Positions 46,133-58,248 are shown, numbered from the stretch's first letter. The stretch: 64,000 bases of DNA from Acetobacteraceae bacterium (GCA_027326105.1 DAHWFB010000030.1:1-64000), one strand, 5' to 3'. Program-made: numbers and translations. The notes: generated from the sequence alone by a model not told the origin.

Positions 46133-48295
46133 TCAGCGCCGGGCCGGGGCGCTGGCGCGCTGGGCGGGGCCGATCTCCGCCCCGTGCAGGGCCGAACCGC
46201 GGCCGGAGAGCGAGGGATTGGTCATGAAATATTCATGCGCCGAGAAGGGCGCGGTGCCCGGCGCCACCCGCCGCCATTCGCCCTCCGCCGACAGCGTCCA
46301 GGACTGGGCGGTATCGCGCAGGTTCACCACCATGATCTGGTCGAGCACCTGGGCGTGCACCGTCGGGTTGTGGATCGGCACCAGCGCCTCGATGCGGAAT
46401 TCCATGTTGCGGGTCATCAGATCGGCGCTCGCGATGAAGACCAGCGCATGGCGGGAGGGCAGCTTGTGGCCGCCCGCGAAGGCATAGACGCGGCTGTGTT
46501 CGAGGAAGCGGCCGACGATGGATCTGACCCGGATGTTCTCCGACAGCCCGGGCACGCCGGGGCGCAGGCAGCAGATGCCGCGCACCACCGCATCCACCGG
46601 CACGCCGGCCGCGGAGGCTTCGTAGAGCAGGTCGATCAGCGCGGGATCGACCAGCGAATTGACCTTGATCCAGATCCCCGCAGGCTTGCCGGCCCGGGCA
46701 TGGTCGATCTCGGCGCGGATCAGGTCGCACAGCTGGGCGCGCAGGGTGAGCGGGCTGAACGCCACCGCCTCCATCTTCTCCGGGCGTGCGTAGCCGGTCA
46801 TGAAATTGAACAGGCGGGCGGCGTCGCGGGTGAGTTCCGGCTCGCAGGTGAAGAAGCTGAGGTCGGTGTAGATGCGCGCGGTGACGGGATGGTAGTTGCC
46901 GGTGCCGAAATGGGCGTAGGCGCGCAGGCCCTGCCCCTCCCGGCGCACGACGAGCGAGAGTTTGGCGTGGGTCTTGAGCCCGGCGAAGCCGAACACCACC
47001 TGCACGCCGGCCGATTCGAGCGAGCGGGCGAGGCGGATGTTGGCCTCCTCGTCGAAGCGGGCGCGCAATTCCACCATCGCGGTGACGGACTTGCCGGCCT
47101 CCGCCGCCTCGATCAGCGCGCGCACGATCGGGCTCTCCTGGCCGGTGCGGTAGAGGGTCTGTTTCACCGCCACCACCTGGGGGTCTTCGGCCGCCTGGCG
47201 CAGGAACTGCACCACCACGTCGAAGCTCTCGTAGGGATGGTGGACGATGATGTCCTTGGCACGGACGGCGGCGAAACAATCGCCGCCGAAATCGCGGATG
47301 CGTTCGGGGAAGCGGGCGTTGTAGGGCCGGAACAGCAGATCGGGCCGGTCCTCGACGATCATCTGGCGCAGTTCGGCCACCCCGATCAGTCCACCCTCGA
47401 GCAGGATCTGCTCCTCCGCGACGTCGATCTCGTCGGCGACCAGGGCGCGCAGTTCGCCGGGCATGGCGCGGTCCATGGTGAGATGGATGGCGCTGCCGCG
47501 ACGGCGGCGCTTGAGCGCGCTCTCGTAGGAGCGGACCAGATTGTCCGCCTCGTCGGAAAACTCGATGTCGGTGTCGCGGATGACGCGAAAGAGGCCCTGT
47601 CCGGTGGCGGCGAAGCCGGGAAACAGGCGGAAGAGGAACAGCAGCACCATCTCCTCGATCGCCACGAACCGGATGGGAACCCCGGGCAGGCGCACGAAGC
47701 GGGGGATCTGGGCGGGCAGCGGCACCAGCCCGCGCAGCTGGGTCTGCCCATCGTCGGCGGCAAGGATGAGCGCCAGCACGAGGCCCATGTGGGGCACGAA
47801 GGGAAACGGATGGGCGGGGTCGATGGCGAGCGGGGTGAGCACCGGAAACACCCGCTCCATGAAATAATCCTCGAGCCAGGAACGCTCGCGCGCCGGCAGA
47901 TCCGCCGCCGCGACCAGCAGCAGGCCGGCCTCGGCGAGCCGTTCGCGCAGCCCGGTCCACACCCGCTGCTGCTCGGCGAGCAGCGCGCGGGTGCGGGCGC
48001 CGATCTCGGCCAACTGCTGGCCGGCGGTGAGCCCGTCCGCCGATAGCGCGGTGACGCGGGCCTTGACCTGCCCGATCAGCCCGGCGACGCGGACGGAGAT
48101 GAACTCGTCGAGGTTGGTCGCGCTGATCGAGACGAAGCGTAGCCGCTCGAGCAGCGGGTGGGCGGGATTCTCCGCCTCCTCCAGGACCCGGTGGTTGAAG
48201 GCGAGCCAGGAAAGCTCGCGGTTGATGAAGCGCCGGGGATCGCCCGGCGGCGGCTTGGCGGTGGCGAAGTCCGGGTCGGGGACCAGAAGATCCAT
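46133..48295 (-). CDS. ppk1: Polyphosphate kinase 1
   Basis: Ppk1 reversibly polymerises ATP gamma-phosphate into polyphosphate at the membrane. The 720-residue protein has the N-terminal [20 protein letters not shown], the [15 protein letters not shown] helix, the autophosphorylated histidine in [15 protein letters not shown], the [18 protein letters not shown] segment and the second catalytic histidine in [13 protein letters not shown] 48295 is chosen over an open extension because it starts right at the conserved N-terminus. It lies 7 bases after the hda stop and precedes ppx. Confidence 0.96.
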   Translation of the reverse strand: MDLLVPDPDFATAKPPPGDPRRFINRELSWLAFNHRVLEEAENPAHPLLERLRFVSISATNLDEFISVRVAGLIGQVKARVTALSADGLTAGQQLAEIGARTRALLAEQQRVWTGLRERLAEAGLLLVAAADLPARERSWLEDYFMERVFPVLTPLAIDPAHPFPFVPHMGLVLALILAADDGQTQLRGLVPLPAQIPRFVRLPGVPIRFVAIEEMVLLFLFRLFPGFAATGQGLFRVIRDTDIEFSDEADNLVRSYESALKRRRRGSAIHLTMDRAMPGELRALVADEIDVAEEQILLEGGLIGVAELRQMIVEDRPDLLFRPYNARFPERIRDFGGDCFAAVRAKDIIVHHPYESFDVVVQFLRQAAEDPQVVAVKQTLYRTGQESPIVRALIEAAEAGKSVTAMVELRARFDEEANIRLARSLESAGVQVVFGFAGLKTHAKLSLVVRREGQGLRAYAHFGTGNYHPVTARIYTDLSFFTCEPELTRDAARLFNFMTGYARPEKMEAVAFSPLTLRAQLCDLIRAEIDHARAGKPAGIWIKVNSLVDPALIDLLYEASAAGVPVDAVVRGICCLRPGVPGLSENIRVRSIVGRFLEHSRVYAFAGGHKLPSRHALVFIASADLMTRNMEFRIEALVPIHNPTVHAQVLDQIMVVNLRDTAQSWTLSAEGEWRRVAPGTAPFSAHEYFMTNPSLSGRGSALHGAEIGPAQRASAPARR

Positions 48296-48302
48296 CGCTC
48301 CA

Positions 48303-49040
48303 CTATAGGAGCATCGGGCCGGGCGGTGAAAGCGCCGGCGCCGCGCCGGTGGGCGGGGCGGATACCAGAAGATCGGCGAGAGCAGCGGCGGCGAGGCTGC
48401 GGGTGACGCGCCCACCGCTCGCCAGGCTGGCGCGGTCGAGCCGGGCGATCGCTTCGCGCAGGGTCGCGGGCGTGCGGGCCAGACGCGCCAGCAGCCACGG
48501 GGCGAGCCCGTTGGGCAGGGCAAGCTGGCGCCCGGCGGCGAGGCGGGCGAGAAGTGTCAGCAGCAATTCATCCTCCGCCGGCCCGATGCCGACCGCGCTC
48601 GTCGCCCGCAGCCGGCTGGCGAGGTCGGGAAGCCGTACCGCCCAGCGGCCGGGCGGGCTGCGTCCGGCCAGCAAAACCGGCAGGCGCGCTTCGGCCGCCG
48701 CATTGAGCAGATGCAGCAGCGCCTGCTCCTCGGCCAGCGCATCGGCGTCATCGACCGCGACGGCGGCAGCGGAAAGCCCGGGCAGGCCACGCAGCGCGGG
48801 GCCCCGGAGCACCACCGCCCCGGTCCGCCGGGCCCAGAGATGCAGCAGGTGACTCTTGCCGCAGCCGCCCTCTCCCCACAGCCACAGCCGCCGTTCCGGC
48901 CATTCGCCTTCCTGGTCGAGCCAGGCACGGGCGGCGGCGTTGGAGGGGGCGGCGAGGAAATCCGCCTCCTCGAACCGCTCGGTCTCGGCGAACGGCAGCG
49001 GAAGCTGGCGCGCCGCCTCGCCGATCGCCCCCTGGCTCAT
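48303..49040 (-). CDS. hda: DnaA-related regulatory protein HdaA
   Basis: Hda/HdaA binds the sliding clamp and stimulates DnaA-ATP hydrolysis, preventing over-initiation of replication. The 245-residue protein has an AAA+ domain related to DnaA: a clamp-binding-type N-terminus (QLPLPF), Walker [17 protein letters not shown], a Walker B-like [19 protein letters not shown] and an arginine-rich sensor region. It lacks the DnaA DNA-binding domain IV. The ATG overlaps the stop of the upstream permease. Its placement ahead of ppk is conserved in many alphaproteobacteria. Confidence 0.87.
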   Translation of the reverse strand: MSQGAIGEAARQLPLPFAETERFEEADFLAAPSNAAARAWLDQEGEWPERRLWLWGEGGCGKSHLLHLWARRTGAVVLRGPALRGLPGLSAAAVAVDDADALAEEQALLHLLNAAAEARLPVLLAGRSPPGRWAVRLPDLASRLRATSAVGIGPAEDELLLTLLARLAAGRQLALPNGLAPWLLARLARTPATLREAIARLDRASLASGGRVTRSLAAAALADLLVSAPPTGAAPALSPPGPMLL

Positions 49041-50155
49041 CGCGGCGGCAGGCTGCGCGCCGGTGGCGGAGGGTCGAGATAGAGCGGGCTGGCGAGGTAG
49101 CGGCGCAGCCAGAAGCGGATCAACACCCCGAGCGTCGCCGCCACCGGCACCGCGAGCAGCACGCCGACGAAGCCGAACGCCGCCCCCCCGGCGAACAGGG
49201 CGAAGATCACCCACGCCGCGGGCAGCTCCACCCGATCGCCGAGGAAGCGCGGGTAGATGACATAGCTTTCGAGCAGGTTGCCGGCGACGAACACACTTCC
49301 GACCAATGCCACCCCGTGCCAGTTGGGAAACTGCGCGAAGGCGAGCGCGATCGAACTCACCGCCCCGCTGATCGTCCCGACGTAGGGGATGAACGAGATC
49401 ACCCCCGACATGAACCCCACGATCAGCCCCAGGTCGAGCCCCACCGCGGTCAGCGCGCCAGCATAGAAAAGCCCCAGAATCAACGAGCAGAGCGCCTGTC
49501 CTCGGAGCCAGGCGGAAAGGATGCGATCGACCTCCCGCGCCTGCGCCCGCAGCACCTCGGCGTAACGGCGCGGCAACCAGCTGTCCAGGCGGGTGAGAAT
49601 CCCCGGCCAGTCGCGCAGCAGGTAGAAGGCGATGATCGGGGTGACGATGAGCAGGCTGAGCACGTTGAACAGCGCGAAGCCGCCGCCGATCACCCGGCTC
49701 ACCGCGCCCGCCAGGAACGAGAGCATCGCGCCCGCCTGGCTGCCGACGAGATCACGCAGCCGCGCGTTGACGTAGCCCGGCCCGAGCTCGGCCTGCAGCC
49801 GGCTCACCTGCGCCGTGGCCCAGAGCTGGAGGTCATGGGCATAGGCGGGCAGGCGGGCAATGAGGATGCCGAGCTGGGAGACGATGAGCGGGTAGAGCAG
49901 CAGCGCGAACAGCAGCGTCGTCGTGATCAGCCCGATCACCAGCAGCAGCGCGGCGAGCCCCCGCGGCAACCCCCAGCCGGTGAGCCGGCCGGCCAGCGGA
50001 TCAAGAAAATAGGCGATGCCGGCGGCGGCGACGAACGGCAGCAGGATGGAGGCGAAGAGGTTGAGCCCCAGCCATACCACCAGCAGCAGCCCGGCCAGCA
50101 GTGCGAGCCGCTGGACGCGCGAGGCGCCGGCCGGGGTGGGAGCGGCGCCGCTCAT
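49037..50155 (-). CDS. AI-2E family transporter (PerM/TqsA type)
   Basis: The 372-residue protein is an eight-helix membrane protein of the AI-2E exporter family, whose individual substrates are mostly unknown (autoinducer-2 export or Na+/H+ exchange in studied members). Hydrophobic segments span most of the length. The FAAAGIAYFLDPLAGRL segment near the N-terminus and the C-terminal GFMSGVISFIPYVGTISG and LLESYVIYPRFLGDRVELP blocks are family hallmarks. ATG 50155 overlaps the stop of the phosphatidyltransferase gene; a GTG two codons earlier is an alternative. The hda start overlaps its stop. Confidence 0.88.
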   Translation of the reverse strand: MSGAAPTPAGASRVQRLALLAGLLLVVWLGLNLFASILLPFVAAAGIAYFLDPLAGRLTGWGLPRGLAALLLVIGLITTTLLFALLLYPLIVSQLGILIARLPAYAHDLQLWATAQVSRLQAELGPGYVNARLRDLVGSQAGAMLSFLAGAVSRVIGGGFALFNVLSLLIVTPIIAFYLLRDWPGILTRLDSWLPRRYAEVLRAQAREVDRILSAWLRGQALCSLILGLFYAGALTAVGLDLGLIVGFMSGVISFIPYVGTISGAVSSIALAFAQFPNWHGVALVGSVFVAGNLLESYVIYPRFLGDRVELPAAWVIFALFAGGAAFGFVGVLLAVPVAATLGVLIRFWLRRYLASPLYLDPPPPARSLPPR

Positions 50156-50712
50156 CGCCACACCGCCGCCTTGCCGACATAGGCCGCGCCCGAGGCGATG
50201 GTGCTGGCCGCTACCACCACGACCAGGGAGTCGACCAGGTGCGGCACCCGAAGCCCATACCCGTTCTCAAGCATGGCACAAGCAATCAGAATAATTTGCA
50301 AAGCAGTATTGAGTTTGGAGATGAACAAAGGGTGGATCGTCACCGCCTGGCCGAGCACCGCGAGCGCGAGCACGCCGCCGACGATCAGGAGGTCGCGGAA
50401 CACCACCAGGATGGCGATCCAGAACGGCAGCACGTGGGCGGCTGCGAGGGTGACATACATGCTCACCAGCATCGCCTTGTCGGTCATCGGGTCGAGCACC
50501 GCGCCCACCGCGCTGCCGTGGCCGCGCCGCGCCAGCCACCCGTCCAGGGCGTCGGAAAGCCCGGCGGCGACGAACAGCCAGAAACCGTCTGCCATGTCGC
50601 CGCGCAGCACCAGCCAGACCGCGAGCGGCACGCTACAGAGCCGGGCGAAGGTGATGGCGTTGGGCAGGGTGAGCACCAGCGCACCCCCGCGCAGGCGGGC
50701 GCCGTCAGGCAT
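50152..50712 (-). CDS. CDP-alcohol phosphatidyltransferase family protein
   Basis: These membrane enzymes transfer a phosphatidyl group from CDP-diacylglycerol to an alcohol such as glycerol phosphate or inositol phosphate. The 186-residue protein has five or six helices and an intact catalytic motif, DALDGWLARRGHGSAVGAVL followed directly by DPMTD, that fits D-x2-D-G-x2-A-R-x8-G-x3-D-x3-D. It begins LTLPNAITFARLCSVPLAVW, like PgsA, so phosphatidylglycerophosphate synthase is possible, but a cardiolipin-synthase-like relative is an alternative. ATG 50712 fits that start; the frame is open for 31 more codons. It is divergent from purM. Confidence 0.88.
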   Translation of the reverse strand: MPDGARLRGGALVLTLPNAITFARLCSVPLAVWLVLRGDMADGFWLFVAAGLSDALDGWLARRGHGSAVGAVLDPMTDKAMLVSMYVTLAAAHVLPFWIAILVVFRDLLIVGGVLALAVLGQAVTIHPLFISKLNTALQIILIACAMLENGYGLRVPHLVDSLVVVVAASTIASGAAYVGKAAVWR

Positions 50713-50828
50713 GGTGTGCCGCCGTTGCGCGGGAAACCGCTCTGTGATTGTTTGCGCTCGGCATGCGACGGCTTCCTGTTTCCGGGCCGCAGCGGCCCGC
50801 AGCAACGCCTAGCGCATCGGGGGCGCCC

Positions 50829-51878
50829 ATGACCAGCACCACCTATCGCATCGCCGGCGTCGACATCGACGCCGGCGATGCGCTGGTCGAGGCGATCAAG
50901 CCGCTCGCCGGCGCCACCTTCCGCCCCGGCGTCGCCGGCTCCCTGGGCGGATTCGGGGCGCTGTTCGACCTCCGCGCGGCGGGCTTTCGCGACCCCATCC
51001 TGGTCGCCACCACCGACGGGGTGGGCACCAAGCTCAAGCTCGCCATCGCCTCCGGCCAGCACCAGGGGGTGGGCATCGACCTCGTCGCCATGTGCGTGAA
51101 CGATCTCGTCGTGCAGGGCGCGGAGCCCCTGTTCTTCCTCGATTATTTTGCCACCTCCCGGCTTTCGGTCGCGACCGCGCGGGAAGTCGTCGCGGGCATC
51201 GCGGAGGGCTGCCGGATGGCGGGCTGCGCGCTGGTCGGCGGCGAGACGGCGGAAATGCCGGGGATGTACGCGCCGCCCGACTATGACCTCGCCGGCTTCG
51301 CGGTGGGTGCGGCGGAACGCGGGTCGCTGCTGCCGCAGGGCGTCGCCGCCGGCGATGCGGTGCTCGGCCTGGCGAGTTCGGGGGTTCATTCGAACGGCTT
51401 CTCCCTGGTGCGGCGGATCGTCGCCGATCAGCGCCTCGCCTGGGACGATCCCGCTCCCTTCGCGCCCGAACGCCCGCTCGCGCAGGCCCTGCTCGCCCCC
51501 ACCCGCATCTACGTCCGCCCGCTGCTCGCGCTCGCCCGCGCCGGGCTGCTCAAGGCCGCGGCCCACGTCACCGGCGGCGGCCTGCCCGGCAACCTCCCGC
51601 GCGTGCTGCCGCCCGACACCTGCGGCCTCCTCGATGCGCGTGCCTGGACCCCGCCGCCGGTCTTCGCCTGGCTCGCCGCAGCCGGGAACGTGGCGCCGGA
51701 GGAAATGCTGCGCGTTTTCAACTGCGGGATCGGCATGGCGCTGATCACCTCCGACGCGGCGCGCGCGTCGAGCCTGCTCGCCGATCTTGGCGAGCGCGTG
51801 ATCCCGCTCGGCCATGTCGAGGCGCGGCCCGGTCCGGCGGCGGTGGAGGTGGCGCTGCCCGCCGGCTGGCCGCGGTGA
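50829..51878 (+). CDS. purM: Phosphoribosylformylglycinamidine cyclo-ligase PurM
   Basis: PurM converts FGAM to AIR with ATP in purine synthesis. The 349-residue protein has the signature [20 protein letters not shown] at the N-terminus, [15 protein letters not shown], the ATP-binding [20 protein letters not shown] and [12 protein letters not shown] segments, and [35 protein letters not shown] precedes the C-terminal domain. Its stop overlaps the GTG start of purN (GTGA). Confidence 0.97.
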   Translation: MTSTTYRIAGVDIDAGDALVEAIKPLAGATFRPGVAGSLGGFGALFDLRAAGFRDPILVATTDGVGTKLKLAIASGQHQGVGIDLVAMCVNDLVVQGAEPLFFLDYFATSRLSVATAREVVAGIAEGCRMAGCALVGGETAEMPGMYAPPDYDLAGFAVGAAERGSLLPQGVAAGDAVLGLASSGVHSNGFSLVRRIVADQRLAWDDPAPFAPERPLAQALLAPTRIYVRPLLALARAGLLKAAAHVTGGGLPGNLPRVLPPDTCGLLDARAWTPPPVFAWLAAAGNVAPEEMLRVFNCGIGMALITSDAARASSLLADLGERVIPLGHVEARPGPAAVEVALPAGWPR

Positions 51879-52546
51879 CCGATGCTGCGCCACGGCGGGC
51901 CGGGTCGCGCCGGCGCACGGCGGTACTGATCAGCGGGCGGGGCAGCAACCTCGAAGCGCTGGTGCGGGCCGCGGCCGAGCCCGGCTTTCCCGCCGCGATC
52001 TCGCTGGTGCTCTCCAACCGCCCCGCGGCCCCCGGCCTTGCCTTCGCACGCGCGGCGGGGGTCGCCGCGGCAACGATCGACCATCGTCCCTACGGGCCCG
52101 ACCGCGTCGCCCACGAGCAGGCGATCGACCAGGCGCTGCTCGCGGCCGGCGTCGAACTGGTCTGTCTCGCCGGCTACCTGCGCCTGCTCACGCCGTATCT
52201 GGTCGGGCGCTGGGCGGGGCGGATGCTGAACATCCATCCCAGCCTGCTGCCCGCCTTCCCCGGCCTGCACACCCACGAGCGCGCGCTCGCCGCCGGGGCC
52301 AGGCTGCACGGTTGCACCGTCCATCTCGTCACCGAGCGGATGGACGAGGGGCCGATCCTCGCGCAAGCCGCGGTCCCGGTGCTGGCGGGGGACACGGCGG
52401 CAACGCTCGCCGCGAGAGTGCTGGTGCAGGAGCATCGCATCTACCCGATGGCGCTCGCCGCCGCCGCCGGCGGGCCCCAGCCCACCGCGGCGGATGCGAA
52501 GGCCGCGCTCGCCAACCCCTTGCCCGACCCGCGCTGTGCGCCCTAG
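51875..52546 (+). CDS. purN: Phosphoribosylglycinamide formyltransferase PurN
   Basis: PurN transfers a formyl group from 10-formyl-THF to GAR. The 223-residue protein has the substrate-binding start [18 protein letters not shown] and the catalytic segment [22 protein letters not shown] with conserved Asn and His. The catalytic Asp lies in the [18 protein letters not shown] strand. GTG 51875 overlaps the purM stop, indicating coupling. A short C-terminal extension rich in Ala and Pro is not conserved. Confidence 0.95.
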   Translation: MTDAAPRRAGSRRRTAVLISGRGSNLEALVRAAAEPGFPAAISLVLSNRPAAPGLAFARAAGVAAATIDHRPYGPDRVAHEQAIDQALLAAGVELVCLAGYLRLLTPYLVGRWAGRMLNIHPSLLPAFPGLHTHERALAAGARLHGCTVHLVTERMDEGPILAQAAVPVLAGDTAATLAARVLVQEHRIYPMALAAAAGGPQPTAADAKAALANPLPDPRCAP

Positions 52547-52587
52547 AACGAAGAAAGCGATTTCACCGCCGGACGAACGAGACCCAC

Positions 52588-52743
52588 ATGTCCCACGCCC
52601 CCGCCACCACCCCGCCCGCCCTGACCGAAGAGCAGATTCTGGCCCAGAAACAGCGGTTCTGGGGCGCCTTCACCAGCTTCATCGTCGGTGCGATCGTCTT
52701 CCTCGTGATCCTGCTGCTGCTGATGGACTATTTCCTGGTCTGA
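52588..52743 (+). CDS. Small membrane protein, aa3-type cytochrome oxidase subunit IV-like
   Basis: The 51-residue protein has a hydrophilic N-terminus (ALTEEQILAQKQRFWGAF) followed by one membrane helix (FIVGAIVFLVILLLLMDYFLV). The pattern of a short polar helix ending at W-x-x-F before a single transmembrane helix resembles the bacterial aa3-type cytochrome c oxidase subunit IV family, but no other oxidase gene is near. It starts at ATG 52588 after an ACGAACGAGAC purine stretch, 42 bases after purN, and converges on ndk. Confidence 0.65.
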   Translation: MSHAPATTPPALTEEQILAQKQRFWGAFTSFIVGAIVFLVILLLLMDYFLV

Positions 52744-52763
52744 GCGCTGCGTGGTTGCCCCGC

Positions 52764-53186
52764 TCAGCCGACGATCTCGATGGCGGCGAAGAAGAACCCG
52801 ATCTCGGTCGCGGCGTTCTCGGCCGAATCGGAGCCATGAACCGAGTTGGCCTCGATGCTCTCGGCGAACAGCTTGCGGATGGTTCCCTCGGCCGCCTTGG
52901 CGGGGTCGGTCGCCCCCATCACCTCGCGGTTGCGCGCTACCGCCCCCTCGCCTTCGAGCACCTGCACCACCACCGGGCCGGAAATCATGAAATTCACCAG
53001 ATCGTGGAAGAACCCGCGCTCGCGATGCACGGCATAGAAGGCCTCGGCCTGTCCCCGCGTCAGTTGCAGCCGCTTCTGGGCGATGATGCAAAGCCCGGCC
53101 GCTTCCAGTGCCGCGTTGATCCGCCCGGTGAGGTTGCGCCGCGTGGCGTCCGGCTTGATGATCGAAAGCGTGCGCTCGATGGCCAT
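52764..53186 (-). CDS. ndk: Nucleoside diphosphate kinase
   Basis: Ndk transfers gamma-phosphate between nucleoside triphosphates and diphosphates. The 140-residue protein has the opening [18 protein letters not shown] and the active-site motif [16 protein letters not shown] with phosphohistidine His117. The C-terminal segment [11 protein letters not shown] is typical. It has the standard length and is divergent from the ABC-F gene, with about 100 bases of promoter region between. Confidence 0.97.
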   Translation of the reverse strand: MAIERTLSIIKPDATRRNLTGRINAALEAAGLCIIAQKRLQLTRGQAEAFYAVHRERGFFHDLVNFMISGPVVVQVLEGEGAVARNREVMGATDPAKAAEGTIRKLFAESIEANSVHGSDSAENAATEIGFFFAAIEIVG

Positions 53187-53290
53187 GGCGTTGCGTCTCT
53201 TTCCGTTGACTGTGGCGCGGCGCCTTAGACGGATTTCCCGCGCCCGGCAACCCCTCGCCTGCCGCCACCGGCTTCGCTACATGGGCGCCC

Positions 53291-55159
<1,869 letters not shown>

Positions 55160-55222
55160 GGTTTGCCGGCGGAAACACCCTGGGGCAAGATGGCGCCGGG
55201 ACACCAGGGAGGTTCCCGCGCC

Positions 55223-55699
55223 ATGTCGCTCACCCACATCCTCGCCGACCGGATGACCGTGCCCGCGGACGGCGCGGAGGAGGAGCGGCGCTATCGCATG
55301 CGGGTCCGCAATCTCGTGCTCCCCGCCCGGATCGGGGTCTATGCGGAGGAGAAGCTCGGACCGCAGCGGGTCCGCTTCAGCCTCGATCTCGCGGTACTGC
55401 GCGACCCCGGCCCGCTCGGGGACGATATCGCCCACGTGCTCTCCTACGACGATCTCATCGCCGGCATCCGCGCCCTCCTCGCCCGCGGCCACATCAACCT
55501 GGTCGAGACGCTGGCCGAGGCGATCTGCGCCTTCTGCCTCTCCGACCCGCATGTGGAAGAGGCGCGGGTCGCGGTGGAAAAGCTCGACATCGTGCCCGAA
55601 GCGGAGAGCGTGGGCGTCGAGATCACCCGCCGCCGCGCCGGGCTGCCCGCTGCCGCGCGCTTTCCCCTGCCCCACGCGCGCCATGGCGGCACCGGCTGA
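55223..55699 (+). CDS. folB: Dihydroneopterin aldolase-like protein (FolB family)
   Basis: FolB-family enzymes cleave 7,8-dihydroneopterin to 6-hydroxymethyl-dihydropterin and glycolaldehyde. The 158-residue protein has the tunnelling-fold signatures: RVRNLVLPARIGVYAEEKLGPQR, LSYDDLIAGIRALL and the HINLVETLAEAICAF helix with the active-site glutamate region, then VAVEKLDIVPEAESVGVEI. In this position it is the first gene of the C1/H4MPT cluster, so it may supply the pterin for dephospho-tetrahydromethanopterin rather than, or as well as, folate. ATG 55223 follows GGGAGGTTCCCGCGCC; an earlier in-frame start is unlikely. Confidence 0.85.
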   Translation: MSLTHILADRMTVPADGAEEERRYRMRVRNLVLPARIGVYAEEKLGPQRVRFSLDLAVLRDPGPLGDDIAHVLSYDDLIAGIRALLARGHINLVETLAEAICAFCLSDPHVEEARVAVEKLDIVPEAESVGVEITRRRAGLPAAARFPLPHARHGGTG

Positions 55700-56312
55700 G
55701 CGCCGCTTCGTCCTCAAGCTCGGCGGCAGCCTGGCGAACGGCCCGTGGCTTGCGCCCTGGCTCGCGGCACTGGCCGGCCACGCCGGGCCGCTGGTCGTGG
55801 TTCCCGGCGGTGGCCCGTTCGCGGACGCGGTGCGTGCGGCCCAGGCGCGCTGGCGCTTCGACGACCGCGCGGCGCACCGCATGGCGCTGCTGGCCATGGA
55901 GCAGTTCGGGCTGATGCTCGCCGCACTCTCGCCAACCCTGCGCCCGGCTGCCTCCGCCGCTTCCATCACCCGCGCGCAGCGGGAGGGGATGGTGCCGGTG
56001 TGGCTGCCCACCGCGATGGCGGCAGAGGCGCCCGATCTCGCCCCAAGCTGGGACGTGACCTCGGACAGTCTCGCCGCCTGGCTTGCCGGCAGGCTCGGCA
56101 TCCGCCGCCTGGTGCTGGTCAAGTCGGCCCCGCTCGAGCGCGCCGGGGCCAGCGCCGCCGCCCTGGTCGCGAGCGGCGTCATCGATGCCGCCCTGCCCGC
56201 GCTGCTCTCCCGCCATGGCCTCGCCTGCGATCTCGTCGCCGCCTCCGCCCACGCCGCCTGGGCGCGCGGCGAAATGCCCGCGCTCCGCCTGGCCGCGGAA
56301 GGCTTCCGATGA
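55683..56312 (+). CDS. Amino acid kinase-fold protein, MfnE-like
   Basis: The 209-residue protein belongs to the amino acid kinase (aspartokinase/UMP kinase) fold: FVLKLGGSLANGPWLAPWL at the N-terminus, VVVPGGGPFADAVRAAQ and the nucleotide-binding KSAPLERAG region. In methanogens MfnE, a member of this fold, phosphorylates aminomethylfuran phosphate in methanofuran synthesis, and C1 clusters of methylotrophic bacteria carry a homologue. Placement next to an MfnB homologue supports this role here. It overlaps the folB 3' end by 17 bases and the following gene by 4 bases. Confidence 0.78.
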   Translation: MAAPAERRFVLKLGGSLANGPWLAPWLAALAGHAGPLVVVPGGGPFADAVRAAQARWRFDDRAAHRMALLAMEQFGLMLAALSPTLRPAASAASITRAQREGMVPVWLPTAMAAEAPDLAPSWDVTSDSLAAWLAGRLGIRRLVLVKSAPLERAGASAAALVASGVIDAALPALLSRHGLACDLVAASAHAAWARGEMPALRLAAEGFR

Positions 56313-56869
56313 GCGCCGAACCCGCCACCCCGCGCCTGGCCTGGGGGCTGACCGGCTCGGGCCACTTCGTGCGCGAGACGCTCGCGCTGATCGGGCGCAT
56401 CCCCGACGTCGATCTCTTCGTCAGCCGGGCGGGCGCCGAGGTGATCCGCATGTATCGCGACGATCTCGGCCGGCTGCCCAAATCCGCCCGCGTCTTCCGC
56501 GACACCACCGCCTCGGCCGCACCGGTGGGGCTGTTCTACCAGGGCGTCTATCATACGTTGGTGCTTGGCCCCGCGACCTCCAACACGGTCGCCAAATGCG
56601 TCGCCGGCATCTCCGACACGCTGGCCACCAACATCTTCGCCCAGGCCGGCAAATGCCGCATCCCGGCCATCGTCTTCGCCTGCGACACCGCCCCCGAGAT
56701 GGAGACCGAGGCACCGGGCGGCATGGTCACGGTCTATCCGCGGCGGATCGATCTCGACAATGTCGCGCGCCTGCGCGGCTTCGATGCGACCGAGGTGGTG
56801 GAAACGCTCCCCGAACTCGAAGCGGCGCTCGCGCGCCGGCTGGCATGGCTGAACATCTCCTTTTCCTGA
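56309..56869 (+). CDS. Flavoprotein of the AfpA/DmrB type (dihydromethanopterin reductase-like)
   Basis: The 186-residue protein is an NADPH-flavoprotein-like fold related to archaeoflavoprotein AfpA and to DmrB, proposed to reduce dihydromethanopterin to the tetrahydro form. Recognisable are AWGLTGSGHFVRETLALI (phosphate/FMN loop), the DLFVSRAGAEVIRMY segment, and the FMN-binding LVLGPATSNTVAKCVAGISD followed by TLATNIFAQAGK. The next gene starts 25 bases before its stop, an unusually deep overlap. In methylotrophic bacteria similar genes lie in the H4MPT synthesis cluster. Confidence 0.82.
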   Translation: MSAEPATPRLAWGLTGSGHFVRETLALIGRIPDVDLFVSRAGAEVIRMYRDDLGRLPKSARVFRDTTASAAPVGLFYQGVYHTLVLGPATSNTVAKCVAGISDTLATNIFAQAGKCRIPAIVFACDTAPEMETEAPGGMVTVYPRRIDLDNVARLRGFDATEVVETLPELEAALARRLAWLNISFS

Positions 56870-58248
56870 CCGGGCGGCTCGCCCACGCCCGGCTGACCCG
56901 CATCCTGGAGGGAATGGCGGCGGGCTTCACCTGGGAGGTGGTCGATATCGGGGTCAAGGTGGCCGCGCTGATGACCGAGGAAATCATCCGCCGCCGCCTG
57001 CCCGCCCCGGTCCACGCGGACCGCGTCCTCCTGCCCGGGCGGTTCCGCGGCGATCTCGCGGCGCTTGCCGCCCACTACGGCGTGCCCTTCGCGCGCGGGC
57101 CGGAGGACGTCGGCGATCTGCCGGCCTTCTTCGGCGCTGCGGCGCGCGCACCCGATCTTTCCCGCTACGATGTCACCATCTTCGCCGAGATCGTCGATGC
57201 CTCGGCGCTCGACCTCGCCGCGATCCTCGCGCGCGCCCGCGCCCATCGCGCGGACGGGGCGGACGTGATCGACCTCGGCGCGCTGCCCGACACTCCGTTA
57301 CCCCAACTCGAGGCCGCGATCACGGCGCTGCACGGGGAGGGGTTCCGCGTGAGCCTCGATTCCGCCGACGCCGGCCTGCTGCGCCGGGCGGCGCTGGCGG
57401 GGGCGGACTTCCTGCTCAGCCTCACCGAGGAGACGCTCGGGCTCGCCGACGGGACCGCCGCGGTGCCGGTGCTGATCCCCGCGACTCCGGGCGATCTCCC
57501 CTCGCTCCTGCGCGCGATCGACCGCAGAGCCGCGCAGGCCCTGCCGTTTCTCGCCGATCCGGTCCTCGACCCCATCCATTTCGGCTTCGCCGCCTCGCTC
57601 GGGCGCTATCTCGAACTGCGGCGCGCCCGCCCCGCGGCGGAAATCCTCATGGGGATCGGCAATCTCACCGAACTGACCGACGCCGACACCACCGGGGTCA
57701 CCGCGACCCTGATGGGCATCGCCTCCGAACTCGCGATCCGCGCGGTGCTGGTGGTGCAGGTCAGCCCGCACTGCCACCGCGCGGTGGCGGAGGCCGACCG
57801 GGCGCGGCGGATGTTCTTCGCCGCGCGCGAGGCGGCGAGCCTGCCGGTCGGCTTCGACAGCGCGCTCCTCGCCCTGCACGACCGCCGCCCCTATGCGGCG
57901 ACGGCGGAGGAGATCGCCGCCCTCGCCGCGATGATCGGCGACGCCAACTTCCGCATCGAGACCGCCGCCGACGGCATCCACATCTACAACCGCGCCCTGC
58001 ACGCGGTGGCGACCGACCCCTACGCGCTGTTCCCCCGCCTCGGCGTCGAAGCCGATGGAGCGCACGCCTTCTACCTCGGCGTCGAAACCGCGAAGGCCGA
58101 GATCGCCTGGCGGCTGGGCAAGCGCTACGCCCAGGACGAGCCGCTCGGCTGGGGCGTGGCAGCGCCCGCGCCGGAGCGCGATCTCTCCCGCCACACGCTC
58201 GCCGGCGCGACGCTGCCGACCCGCCGCCGCAAGGGGGGCGCGGGATGA
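56845..58248 (+). CDS. Dihydropteroate synthase-like C1-cluster protein (DUF6513)
   Basis: The 467-residue protein has an N-terminal domain of about 130 residues (HLLFLTGRLAHARLTRILEG), then a dihydropteroate-synthase-like TIM barrel with GADVIDLGALPDTPLP, GFRVSLDSADAGLLRRAA and GIGNLTELTDADTTGVTA. The latter resembles the late barrel loop of DHPS. Proteins of this kind occur only in organisms with H4MPT-linked C1 metabolism and are thought to help build the cofactor, probably in joining the pterin to an aromatic amine, but the reaction is not established. Its start lies 25 bases inside the preceding gene and its end overlaps the DUF447 gene by 4 bases. Confidence 0.83.
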   Translation: MAEHLLFLTGRLAHARLTRILEGMAAGFTWEVVDIGVKVAALMTEEIIRRRLPAPVHADRVLLPGRFRGDLAALAAHYGVPFARGPEDVGDLPAFFGAAARAPDLSRYDVTIFAEIVDASALDLAAILARARAHRADGADVIDLGALPDTPLPQLEAAITALHGEGFRVSLDSADAGLLRRAALAGADFLLSLTEETLGLADGTAAVPVLIPATPGDLPSLLRAIDRRAAQALPFLADPVLDPIHFGFAASLGRYLELRRARPAAEILMGIGNLTELTDADTTGVTATLMGIASELAIRAVLVVQVSPHCHRAVAEADRARRMFFAAREAASLPVGFDSALLALHDRRPYAATAEEIAALAAMIGDANFRIETAADGIHIYNRALHAVATDPYALFPRLGVEADGAHAFYLGVETAKAEIAWRLGKRYAQDEPLGWGVAAPAPERDLSRHTLAGATLPTRRRKGGAG

